DNA from: an archaeon HR01
GTDB lineage: Archaea > Thermoproteota > Nitrososphaeria_A > Caldarchaeales > Caldarchaeaceae
NCBI GenBank assembly: GCA_002898355.1
Contig: BEHD01000011.1
Span: 1 to 64,000 of the forward strand
DNA: 64,000 bases
Direction of reading: 5' to 3'
Part shown: piece after piece, positions 46,752 to 55,540 of the stretch
Numbering within the stretch: position 1 is the first letter of the stretch
Layout of the letters: every line of letters begins with the position of its first letter
Made by a program: the position numbers and the translations under genes
Notes under the pieces: generated by a model
What the model was told of the DNA's origin: nothing
Seen by the model: the letters and a program-made list of their open reading frames with translations, nothing else
The model's database searches: none

Positions 46752-47318
46752 ATGGCCCAAAATATGGGCAACGAAGATGAGATAGTTAGAACACGACAAA
46801 TATTCTACAAAAACCTATACCTACTATTAAAACTCCTTGAGAACAGAGATTCAAAAGCCATCCCTATACTGGAAAAGATTAAGGAGCTTGAATGCAGCAT
46901 CAACCCAGAAGACATGACATACGATGCATATTGTGAAATCCCCAACCTATTGGGTAGAATCGTAAGAAAAGACCTAGACCCAGCAGCCAGAAGACTATAC
47001 CCGATGGCCCTAGAAGAGTTCTACCGGAACGCAGGATACGAACAAGAATCGGAGAAACCAGACCACATAACAACCATGCTAGCCTTCATGATACAACTCC
47101 TAAACGACGAGGAAGAAGCACTATTAACAAAAAACATAGACGAAATAAACAAGATAAGAAGAATACAACACCGCTTCCTCAACATACACCTAATACCACT
47201 ACTAGAAAACTATGAACAAAACACACCAACAAAACAATTAATAAAATGCATCGGAAAATATCTAAAAGAAGACCTCCAACTACTACATTTTTTCCTCACA
47301 AAACAAACATCAAGATAG
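46752..47318 (+). CDS. TorD/DmsD-like molybdoenzyme maturation chaperone
   Basis: Helical protein with SEKPDHITTMLAFMIQLLNDEEEAL, directly downstream of the catalytic subunit. Confidence 0.75.
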   Translation: MAQNMGNEDEIVRTRQIFYKNLYLLLKLLENRDSKAIPILEKIKELECSINPEDMTYDAYCEIPNLLGRIVRKDLDPAARRLYPMALEEFYRNAGYEQESEKPDHITTMLAFMIQLLNDEEEALLTKNIDEINKIRRIQHRFLNIHLIPLLENYEQNTPTKQLIKCIGKYLKEDLQLLHFFLTKQTSR

Positions 47319-47393
47319 GAAAACAACCCAACTGTGGATCAGATAAAAACACTTCAGAAGATAATATTCGTTCTGTTGTAACATAATCTTTAA

Positions 47394-47457
47394 AGCTATT
47401 ACGCCTTCACAATTGTCCTGGGTCGGCATGGGTTGAAGTTGCATGTACATCCTCAGT
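47394..47457 (-). pseudogene. Frameshifted DUF1326 5' fragment
   Basis: Minus strand reads GCTCNFNP-(1-nt deletion)-MPTQDNCEGVIA, matching GCPCNFNSMPTEGNCEGVVA of the intact DUF1326 at 39722-40357. Confidence 0.8.
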
Positions 47458-47554
47458 ATCTCCTAGTCTCAGCATAGCCGTGAGAGTCATAAATAGCGTA
47501 TACATGCTACAAGGCATCCATCATAGAAGATTCGGCACCTACCCTTTTGTATGT

Positions 47555-47597
47555 TTTGAGAATATTCGCAGGATATGGCCGGTGTTTAACGGGCCAA
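47555..47597. repeat. 43-bp imperfect direct repeat of 40462-40504
   Basis: TTTGAGAATATTCGC[aggat]ATGGCCGGTGTTTAACGGGCCAA vs TTTGAGAATATTCGC[taggg]ATGGCCGGTGTTTAACGGGCCAA; 39 of 43 positions match by eye. Confidence 0.9.
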
Positions 47598-47669
47598 GGG
47601 AACTATGCTGGTTTCCGGTCAAGGCTTATATCCGAGAGACGGCACATCCCCAGACAGGTGTAAAGGGAG

Positions 47670-48152
47670 ATGGATTATACGGCCAAGCTGGACGAGGCTA
47701 AGACCTTCGACGACGTCTATAGGCTGGTGAAGCAGGCCGTCCAGGAGAAACTTGGCCTCCGGAGGGCTGGAATGGGCCTTATACTGGCAGACCTACCCAA
47801 CAACCTGGCGGCATTCCATGAGATAGGCTCCAACTCAATCGTCCTCAACAAAATACTCCTGAACGCCGTCTCAGCCCTATCAAAGAGTAAGAGGGAGCTC
47901 AACAGCTATGTCTTCGTAGTCCTCCTACACGAGTATCTCCACACCCTCGGGATAGACGAGTACGCCACGAGGGAGCTGGTGAAGGATATCGTAAGCTCAT
48001 TCTTCCCAGCAGAACATATCGCGGTCAAGCTGGCGGCCACATCCCTCTACGATGTCTACCCACAGCTGAGGAATATACCCGCACCAGCCAGAAACTCGGA
48101 GCCGGAGCTGGTGAAGGACTTCGACACAGACTCCACCTCATACATAGGCTAG
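47670..48152 (+). CDS. Putative small zinc metallopeptidase-like protein (HExxH)
   Basis: VVLLHEYLHTLGIDEYATRELV. Confidence 0.65.
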   Translation: MDYTAKLDEAKTFDDVYRLVKQAVQEKLGLRRAGMGLILADLPNNLAAFHEIGSNSIVLNKILLNAVSALSKSKRELNSYVFVVLLHEYLHTLGIDEYATRELVKDIVSSFFPAEHIAVKLAATSLYDVYPQLRNIPAPARNSEPELVKDFDTDSTSYIG

Positions 48153-48249
48153 AATAAACACATCTTCAACGGCAGATTCAAAACATTATCGGCTTAAGTT
48201 AATAGGGACCCGTCTAAGACTTAAATACGATGTACCAGACGCAAAGGCG

Positions 48250-49566
48250 GTGAAATATTTGAACAGCGAAGAGATGGCTAGATTAAAGAAGCTTTTAAGC
48301 GGAGGTATCTCACCACTTCATCCCATTGTAATCAGACGTGCATCCAACGCCGTCATAGAGGACGTCAGAGGAAACCGCTACATCGACTTCACATCAGGCA
48401 TCGGCGTAACAAACCTAGGTCACGCAAACCCGGAGCTGGTGGCTGTGGCGAGGGAGCAGCTGGAGAGGTTATGGCATATGGCTATACCCGTAGCAGGATA
48501 CGAGCCTATCCTGAACCTGGCCGAGTCCCTTTCAAGGATATCTCCCGGCTCCTACAACAAGAAGACGGCCTTCTTCAACAGCGGAGCGGAGGCGGTTGAA
48601 AACGCTGTCAAAGCGGTCCGGAAAGCCACAAAAAGGCAAACCATCATCGCCTTCGAAAACTCTTTCCATGGAAGAACAAGCCTCACCATGGCCCTCACCG
48701 GCAAATACAAGCCCTACAAGCAGGATTTTGAACCCTTCGCACCGGGAGTCGAGCTTGTCCCCTACCCTTACTGTTATAGATGCCCCTTCGGACATGACTA
48801 CCCGCCCTGCTGTATGCAGACGGTAGAATATCTGAGGAAGCATTTCGTCCACACCCGCGTACCTGGAGAGAAGATAGCCGCTGCAATAGCTGAGCCTATA
48901 CAGGGCGAGGGCGGCTTCATCGTACCGCCTGACGGCTTCTTCAAGGAGCTCAAGTCCTTCCTGGACGAGTACGGGGCCAAGCTAATAGTGGATGAGATAC
49001 AGACTGGGTTCGGCAGAACGGGAAAGATGTTTGCGATTGAGCATTTTGGCGTTGAGCCTGACATTATGACGGTGGGAAAGGCCATCGCCAACGGCCTACC
49101 CCTCTCAGGTATAGTGGGTAGGGCTGAAATCCTCGATAGCATACACGCAGGAGGCTACGGTGGAACTTACGTCGGCAACGCAGTGGCTTGCGCTGTAGCG
49201 GCCAAGGTGATTGAGATTTTCGAGAGGGACCGTATACCTGAGAGGGCTGCCGTACTGGGGTCGATGGCTGAGAGGAGGCTCAGGGAGATGTTCGAGGAAT
49301 ATCCCCTGATAGGTGATGTGAGAGGTAAGGGACTGATGCTGGCTGTGGAGCTGGTCACGGATAGGAGGTCCAAGAAGCCGGCTGAGGAGGCGGCTAGAAA
49401 GACTGTGGAGAAGGCGAGAGACAGAGGTCTACTACTCTTGAAGGCAGGCCTCCACAACAACGTTGTAAGGCTACATCCACCCATAACAATAGATGATGAG
49501 ACATTCTCGAAAGGACTCGACATATTAGAAGACTCGATTAGAGAAGTCTCCAGGGAGGAGACTTAG
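48250..49566 (+). CDS. Class III PLP aminotransferase (4-aminobutyrate/ornithine aminotransferase-like)
   Basis: DFTSGIGVTNLGHANPELV, FFNSGAEAVENAVKAVRKAT, FHGRTSLTMALTGKYKPYKQ, LIVDEIQTGFGRTGKMFAIEHFGVEPDIMTVGKAIANGLPLSG. Confidence 0.95.
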   Translation: MKYLNSEEMARLKKLLSGGISPLHPIVIRRASNAVIEDVRGNRYIDFTSGIGVTNLGHANPELVAVAREQLERLWHMAIPVAGYEPILNLAESLSRISPGSYNKKTAFFNSGAEAVENAVKAVRKATKRQTIIAFENSFHGRTSLTMALTGKYKPYKQDFEPFAPGVELVPYPYCYRCPFGHDYPPCCMQTVEYLRKHFVHTRVPGEKIAAAIAEPIQGEGGFIVPPDGFFKELKSFLDEYGAKLIVDEIQTGFGRTGKMFAIEHFGVEPDIMTVGKAIANGLPLSGIVGRAEILDSIHAGGYGGTYVGNAVACAVAAKVIEIFERDRIPERAAVLGSMAERRLREMFEEYPLIGDVRGKGLMLAVELVTDRRSKKPAEEAARKTVEKARDRGLLLLKAGLHNNVVRLHPPITIDDETFSKGLDILEDSIREVSREET

Positions 49567-50120
49567 CCCACATACTTCTCGATAGCCAACACAACCTGCC
49601 TCCTAGTTGAAACGTATACCGCCACGGCAGCCTTCACAGCATCCCAGACAAGAAACGGAATCATACCTATCCAAGCCGCAGAAGATATACTGTCCAGCAG
49701 TGATAATCCTCGGGTGAAGCTAAGCCATCCGGCTAGCCATGGTACACCTATCAAGTATATTATGGCCTCCCCCACAGCGGCACCCAACACTGCAGATGAA
49801 AGCCTTGGCATTCTCCTCCTGTATAGATAGCCGGCGGCAGCTGCAGCTAGTGGAAAGGAGGCTAGGTATCCCCCAGTGGGCCCTAAAAACACTTCCCATC
49901 CACCCCTGAGATTGGCGAAGACGGGCAGCCCTATTGCCCCCATCAATAGATAGATGAGTATCGAGACGAAGCCAACCCTAGGACCGCCCACCAGGCCGGC
50001 CAGAAGGACAAAGAAGGTCTGTAGGGTGAAGGGTACGGGTGATGTTGGGATTGTTATCTGGGAGCCGACTGCGGTTAAAGCGGCGAACAAAACAGCTAGA
50101 GAGATTTTCACCAGCAACAT
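49563..50120 (-). CDS. bioY: BioY family biotin transporter substrate-binding component
   Basis: ITIPTSPVPFTLQTFFVLLAGLVGGPRVGFVSILIYLLMGAIGLPVFA...GPTGGYLASFPLAA. Confidence 0.92.
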   Translation of the reverse strand: MLLVKISLAVLFAALTAVGSQITIPTSPVPFTLQTFFVLLAGLVGGPRVGFVSILIYLLMGAIGLPVFANLRGGWEVFLGPTGGYLASFPLAAAAAGYLYRRRMPRLSSAVLGAAVGEAIIYLIGVPWLAGWLSFTRGLSLLDSISSAAWIGMIPFLVWDAVKAAVAVYVSTRRQVVLAIEKYVG

Positions 50121-50239
50121 AACGCAAATAGAGCCATCCGAGATAAATATAATCGTTTAATTGTCACCACAGGTCGGAGGATGAATACGGAGAAATTTTT
50201 AACTATCGGTGAGGTGTAGCAAGGTATGAGGGGTTCAGG

Positions 50240-52564
50240 GTGGCATCCCGGTACGTCGGTACAGGTTTGAAGATTCTGGATGGGGCGAGATTCGTCACAG
50301 GCTCCAGCAAGTACGTGGATGACATAAAGCCATACAATACCCTTTACGGCGTATTTGTCAGAAGCAGATACGCCCACGCTAAGGTCCTCGGCATAGAGAC
50401 TAGGGAGGCTTTGTCCATATCAGAGGCGGTCGCTGTTTTCACGGGCGCTGAATCCAAGATGGCGCCTATACCAAAGATGGGTATGAGCGGTCTCAAGGAA
50501 CCCGATGTATATCCGCTGGCTGTTGGGAAGACAAGGTATGTGGGCGAGCCTATAGCCCTCTGCGTGGCCAGGGACCTCTATGCAGCGTATGACATGGCTG
50601 AGAGGGTCAGGATATCCTATGAGCCTTTAAAACCGGTGCTTAGCCCGGAGGAGGCTTCAACATCGGAAATTCTACTGTATGAGGAGTTGGGTGGAAATAC
50701 CGCTTTAAGACTGGAGTTTAAAGGAGGCAACATAGAACAAGCATTCATGGAGGCTGACAAAGTTATCAGGAGAAAGATCAGGATACACCGTACTACTGCC
50801 GCATCGCTGGAGCCCAGAGGGACGGTCGCCCAATATGATAGGGCCACGGCCAGTTTAACGGTCTGGTCAAGCACCCAGTTCCCCCATATACTCAGGACCC
50901 ACATCTCAAGATACTTCAACATACCCGAGAGCAAGGTTAGAGTGATAGCCTGTGATATCGGTGGCGGGTTCGGAGTCAAGGCCCACATCTTTAGGGAGGA
51001 CCTAGCCTTATGCCACGCCAGTATAGAGCTTGGCCAGACTATAAAATGGTTCGAGACCAGGTCAGAGTTCCACCAGTCCTCAATCCATGAGAGGGAGCAG
51101 GTGCACGATATCGAGATAGCCTTCAAAAAAGATGGAACGGTACTTGCTGTAAAAGATAGATGCTATGCAGACCTTGGTGCATATGGAGCTCCACCATGGG
51201 GTGGGGGAGCTCTCTCCATGTTCACCAGCGTCCTTCTGCCAGGTCCGTACAAGCTCAAGGCATACGTCAGCGAACATATAGCAGCATACACCAATAAAGG
51301 CCCCTACGGCGCGGTCCGGGGTCCCGCCCTCCTCCAAGCCAACTACGTTATGGAGAGGGTGATGGATGCTGTTGCGAGGGAGTTGGGGTTAAGCCCCGCC
51401 GAGGTGAGACTTCGCAACCTCATCAAAAAGACAGACCAGCCCTACACAACCCTTGGCGGTCAAGTATTTAACTCCGCCAGCTTCGAGGAAACGTTACAAA
51501 GACTCCTCCAGATTATAGACTATCAGAGGCTGAGGGAGGAGCAGAAAAGGCTGAGGAGGGAAGGGGTCTATATGGGTATAGGATTCTCTATCCTGGCCGA
51601 GTATGGCGCATTCGGGTCCGCCGTTAACAGCATGTTCGGTATGGGCGGATATGACTCTGTCAAAGTGGTTGTTGAGCCATCCGGAGCAGTCACAGTTTAC
51701 ACCGGACTAGTAAACATCGGTCAAGGTATAACGACAGCCATAGCCCAGACGGTTGCCGACAGATTACAGATACCTATCGAGAAAATCTCAGTGATCTCAG
51801 GAGATACATCGTCAACACCCTACGGCATAGGCTCCCACAGCAGCCGTGGCGGCATAATAGGTGGGAATGCCGCAGCAATAGCATCTGAGAGAATAATTCA
51901 GAAGATGAAGCAAGTAGCCGGAACCCTGCTGGAGGCCGACCCCCGGGATATCGAGTTCACACGAGGCCGTTTTCATGTCAGGGATGATCCCTCGAAGGGT
52001 ATTGGATTTATGGATGTGGTTCAGACAGCGTATGTTAACGCCCATAAACTGCCGGCTGGTTTGGAGCCGGTTTTGGAGGCCACCTCCTATTACGAACCTA
52101 CAAGCCCAATAACTTGGGCCAACGCCGCCCACGCCTCAATTGTTAGGGTCGACCCTGAGACAGGACAGGTTAAGGTCGAGAAATATTATGTAGTGGAAGA
52201 CTGTGGTAACGTGATAAACTCGGCAGTAGTGGAGGGGCAGGTGGTGGGCGGTGTTGTAATGGGTATAAGCCACATACTCTATGAGGATCTGGTGTACGAC
52301 AGTGCAGGGAATCTTCTAACATCCAGTTTTTCAGACTATTTGGTAGCTTCACCAGCCGAGGCTCCAGATATAGAGGTTGAACTTTATCCAACACAGGCTT
52401 CCGATAACCCCGGCGGATACAAGGGTGTGGGCGAGGGCGGGACTATAGCCTCCCTTGCTGCGGTGGCTAATGCTGTGGATGACGCCTTGAGAGAGTTCGG
52501 CTGCGTGATAGAGGATGCACCCCTGACACCCGCCTATATCCGGTCAATAATAAGCCGGACTTAG
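50240..52564 (+). CDS. Xanthine dehydrogenase/CO dehydrogenase family molybdopterin large subunit, paralog 3
   Basis: DIGGGFGVKAHIFREDLALCHA, GAVRGPALLQANYVMERVMDAVA, YKGVGEGGTIASLAAVANAVDDAL; GTG start. Confidence 0.92.
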   Translation: MASRYVGTGLKILDGARFVTGSSKYVDDIKPYNTLYGVFVRSRYAHAKVLGIETREALSISEAVAVFTGAESKMAPIPKMGMSGLKEPDVYPLAVGKTRYVGEPIALCVARDLYAAYDMAERVRISYEPLKPVLSPEEASTSEILLYEELGGNTALRLEFKGGNIEQAFMEADKVIRRKIRIHRTTAASLEPRGTVAQYDRATASLTVWSSTQFPHILRTHISRYFNIPESKVRVIACDIGGGFGVKAHIFREDLALCHASIELGQTIKWFETRSEFHQSSIHEREQVHDIEIAFKKDGTVLAVKDRCYADLGAYGAPPWGGGALSMFTSVLLPGPYKLKAYVSEHIAAYTNKGPYGAVRGPALLQANYVMERVMDAVARELGLSPAEVRLRNLIKKTDQPYTTLGGQVFNSASFEETLQRLLQIIDYQRLREEQKRLRREGVYMGIGFSILAEYGAFGSAVNSMFGMGGYDSVKVVVEPSGAVTVYTGLVNIGQGITTAIAQTVADRLQIPIEKISVISGDTSSTPYGIGSHSSRGGIIGGNAAAIASERIIQKMKQVAGTLLEADPRDIEFTRGRFHVRDDPSKGIGFMDVVQTAYVNAHKLPAGLEPVLEATSYYEPTSPITWANAAHASIVRVDPETGQVKVEKYYVVEDCGNVINSAVVEGQVVGGVVMGISHILYEDLVYDSAGNLLTSSFSDYLVASPAEAPDIEVELYPTQASDNPGGYKGVGEGGTIASLAAVANAVDDALREFGCVIEDAPLTPAYIRSIISRT

Positions 52565-52726
52565 CAATACACATTATCTTGACTGCGTCCTCCGGATGGC
52601 CGGTTTTCACATTGGCCGTTATGGCCTGCCATCTTTTGTTAGTTATACGGCTTGGTAGGGGGATGGCTTTAAATCTGCTCGAAAAAGTTAATACCATCAA
52701 ATTGGTTTTCCCAGCTGAGAGCTAAG

Positions 52727-53788
52727 ATGGTTGGTGTTAGGCTGGAGAATGTGTCGAAGAGTGTTGTCGGCGGTACCAGTATAAAGGGGCTCAACCTAAA
52801 TATTTCTGATGGGGAGTTTTTCGTCATAGCGGGGCCTCCGGGTTCGGGTAAAAGTCTTGTCCTTAGACTTGTGGCGGGTCTCGAGAAACCTGATGAGGGT
52901 GAGATATATTTGGGAGATGAACGTATTACTGACCTGCCACCCCATAGAAGGGGCGTGTCCATGGTCTTCCAATCCCTTGCACTCTATCCAAACAAAACCG
53001 TCTTCGATAACATCGCCTTCCCTCTGAGGATAAGAAAAGTATCTGAGAGCACGGTTAGGAAGAGGGTGAACGAGGTGGCTCAGTTCCTGCGGATAGAGCA
53101 TGTGCTACACAAATATCCTAGGTTCTTGAGCGGTGGCGAGCAGCAGAGAGTGGCAGTAGCCCGTGCCATGATATTAAATCCTAGAGTCTTCCTATTCGAC
53201 CAACCACTGGCTAACTTGGATGCTGTTATAAGAATTGCCATGAGGGATGAGATTAGACGCATTGCCAAGGAGACAGGCATCACCTCCATCTATGTCACAC
53301 ACGAAAACGTCGAGGCTTTATCCATAGGTGACAGGATAGCCTACATGGAGAAGGGCAAGATAGTGGAGATAGGAACTCCGGAAGACTTTCTAAAAAACCC
53401 GCAAGATTTCCGAGTGGCCAGATATTTCGGCGATGTAAACTACGTCCAGCTATTGGCTGAAAATACGGATGGAAGGAGTTCAGTCACATTTCTGAACAGG
53501 AGAATCGAGGTATCTCCGAACCATTCGAAGATAATCCTAGCATTCCACATTAATGAGGTCAAACTGGGAGTCAATGAACTAGGTGATAGATATCTAACTG
53601 GGGAGGGGGAGGTTGTCATGGTTGAGGAACGTGTGAGGAACCGGGTATGCTCCATCCGACTGGGCGACGGCGTTGAGCTTAGGGCTATAACTGACAAGCG
53701 CTTTGAGATAGGTGAGAGAGTCAAATTCGCCATAAGTCCAGATAAAATATATCTCTACGATGGCGATACTATGTCGAGGCTGAGCTGA
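52727..53788 (+). CDS. Sugar-type ABC transporter ATPase (MalK/UgpC-like)
   Basis: FFVIAGPPGSGKSLVLRLVAGLEKPDEGEIYLGDERITDLPPHRRGVSMVFQSLALYP...LSGGEQQRVAVARAM, C-terminal TOBE-like domain. Confidence 0.92.
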   Translation: MVGVRLENVSKSVVGGTSIKGLNLNISDGEFFVIAGPPGSGKSLVLRLVAGLEKPDEGEIYLGDERITDLPPHRRGVSMVFQSLALYPNKTVFDNIAFPLRIRKVSESTVRKRVNEVAQFLRIEHVLHKYPRFLSGGEQQRVAVARAMILNPRVFLFDQPLANLDAVIRIAMRDEIRRIAKETGITSIYVTHENVEALSIGDRIAYMEKGKIVEIGTPEDFLKNPQDFRVARYFGDVNYVQLLAENTDGRSSVTFLNRRIEVSPNHSKIILAFHINEVKLGVNELGDRYLTGEGEVVMVEERVRNRVCSIRLGDGVELRAITDKRFEIGERVKFAISPDKIYLYDGDTMSRLS

Positions 53789-53797
53789 GAAGCAGGT

Positions 53798-55540
53798 GTG
53801 GATAATAGCCGAATACTAGGAAGATTTTTTGAAACAATATCGCTTCTCATATTACTCTTCTTCATTTATATCCCTTTTTTCTGGGCTGTCAGCACGTCCT
53901 TCAAAGGACCTCAAGAGTGGGCCGCTAGACCTCCAACAATAGTACCGACCAACCCAACGATAGCCAACTACCTTATCCAGTTCCAGCAGCTCCCACGCGA
54001 GATATACGGGTCTTGGTATGCAGCCTACGGGCCCGCAACACCCTTTATAGTAAACAGCCTGATCGTAACGGTATTGACCATATTTCTCACATTTGGGGCG
54101 GCTCTATCCATGACCTATCTATCAAAAATCTCTAGGGTTATATCCCGTATGTCTCCCCACTTCCTCTTTGTTGACGCCATACCAAAAATATCCATGGCGG
54201 TAGGCTTTCTCGCCTTATTCACTCTATTAAGGGGTTTGTATGACAGCTACTATGGATTATCCATAGCCTACCTGGCCGAGACATTGGGCCTCGCAATCAT
54301 TACCCTCCGCATATTCTATGAAAGCCTTCCGCCAGACATCGAAGAGAGCATGATGCTTATGGGTTATGGGAGGTTTAGAGCATTCATATCCAACTTTTTC
54401 TCCAACTGCAGGACGGCTCTGCTCCTAGCTATTTTTCTAACTTTTGTTTTTTCTTGGCAAGACTTCACATACGCTCTTATTCTTACCAACTTCAAATCCA
54501 CCGTAACCGTGAGGCTGGCCTCTTTCACACATGAGGTGGGGGAGTTGTTCGGGCCTAGGGCAGCCCTATCAATCTTAATCGGCGTACCAGCCTTAATCCT
54601 AACGCTAGCCCTCTTCTCCCGAATCAGGGAATACTATCCCAACGTACAACTATATGAGATGACAGGCTCGAAAAAATATCCGCAGCCCCGTATAAAGTCG
54701 GAGCCACTTGCAAGCATTCCATTCCTACTTCTATACATCATGCTTTTGATAGCACCCTTCATCATGTCCGGTCTATACTGGTTCCTTTTACCATCGGAAT
54801 TACCTGCATCACAGAGGCTCATATTACAAGGCGTGAGATATGCAGACGCCTTGACAAGCCATCAATACATGCTATCCCTGCTGCGAACATGGATTATAAC
54901 AGTCATAACCATCGCATCCACCATTTCAGCGGGTCTTTTAACAGCCTACATCACGGTGTATGAAGGGGGTGGGTGGAGAAGATATCTTCTCTTCCTGACT
55001 ATGATACCCCTATTCATACCGCCCATAGTTTCTGGATATATCTTCCGGATAATCTTCTACCCCTCCGGCCCGACTGAGGCGTTTCTGGAGTTGTTGGGGA
55101 TACCTAAAGTTACGTGGTTATCCGACCCAGCCGGGGCCCTAGCAGCGGTGATCACAGCTAATGTGTGGTCAAGCATACCTTTCGCCGTTTTGATAATGTA
55201 TGGTGGTGCGAGAACTGTTGGTAGGGAATACTGGATGTCTTCGATGGTTATGGGTGCTGGGAGATTGAGGACATTTACCTCTGTTATCGTCCCAAGGCTT
55301 TGGAGATATATCCTGCTCACCACACTCCTAGTAAGCATCCACACCTTTGAAATATTTGACATCCCCTACATAATGACCTTCGGAGGCCCGGGAACAGCCA
55401 CCGAGACTGTGAGTTTCTACATCTACAACAACGCTATAAAGGCCGGAGATGCGGCGCTAAGCTCAGCCCTATCAGTCATCACGGGGGTCATCCAAATCCT
55501 ATACACATATCTCCTCATACACATGCTCAGACGTTTTTAA
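53798..55540 (+). CDS. Fused double-domain ABC transporter permease (MalG-like + MalF-like)
   Basis: N half: FWAVSTSFKGPQEWAARPP...PFIVNSLIV. C half: MIPLFIPPIVSGYIFRIIFYPSG...SSMVMGAGRLRTFTSVIVPRL...FGGPGTATETVSFYIYNNA. GTG start. Confidence 0.85.
   Translation: MDNSRILGRFFETISLLILLFFIYIPFFWAVSTSFKGPQEWAARPPTIVPTNPTIANYLIQFQQLPREIYGSWYAAYGPATPFIVNSLIVTVLTIFLTFGAALSMTYLSKISRVISRMSPHFLFVDAIPKISMAVGFLALFTLLRGLYDSYYGLSIAYLAETLGLAIITLRIFYESLPPDIEESMMLMGYGRFRAFISNFFSNCRTALLLAIFLTFVFSWQDFTYALILTNFKSTVTVRLASFTHEVGELFGPRAALSILIGVPALILTLALFSRIREYYPNVQLYEMTGSKKYPQPRIKSEPLASIPFLLLYIMLLIAPFIMSGLYWFLLPSELPASQRLILQGVRYADALTSHQYMLSLLRTWIITVITIASTISAGLLTAYITVYEGGGWRRYLLFLTMIPLFIPPIVSGYIFRIIFYPSGPTEAFLELLGIPKVTWLSDPAGALAAVITANVWSSIPFAVLIMYGGARTVGREYWMSSMVMGAGRLRTFTSVIVPRLWRYILLTTLLVSIHTFEIFDIPYIMTFGGPGTATETVSFYIYNNAIKAGDAALSSALSVITGVIQILYTYLLIHMLRRF

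Noticed and set aside
38652-47603. Complete integrative mobile element or IS-borne island
   Set aside because: Repeats and remnants are present, but no integrase, transposase or terminal inverted repeats were recognised, so only the repeat and pseudogene evidence is reported.
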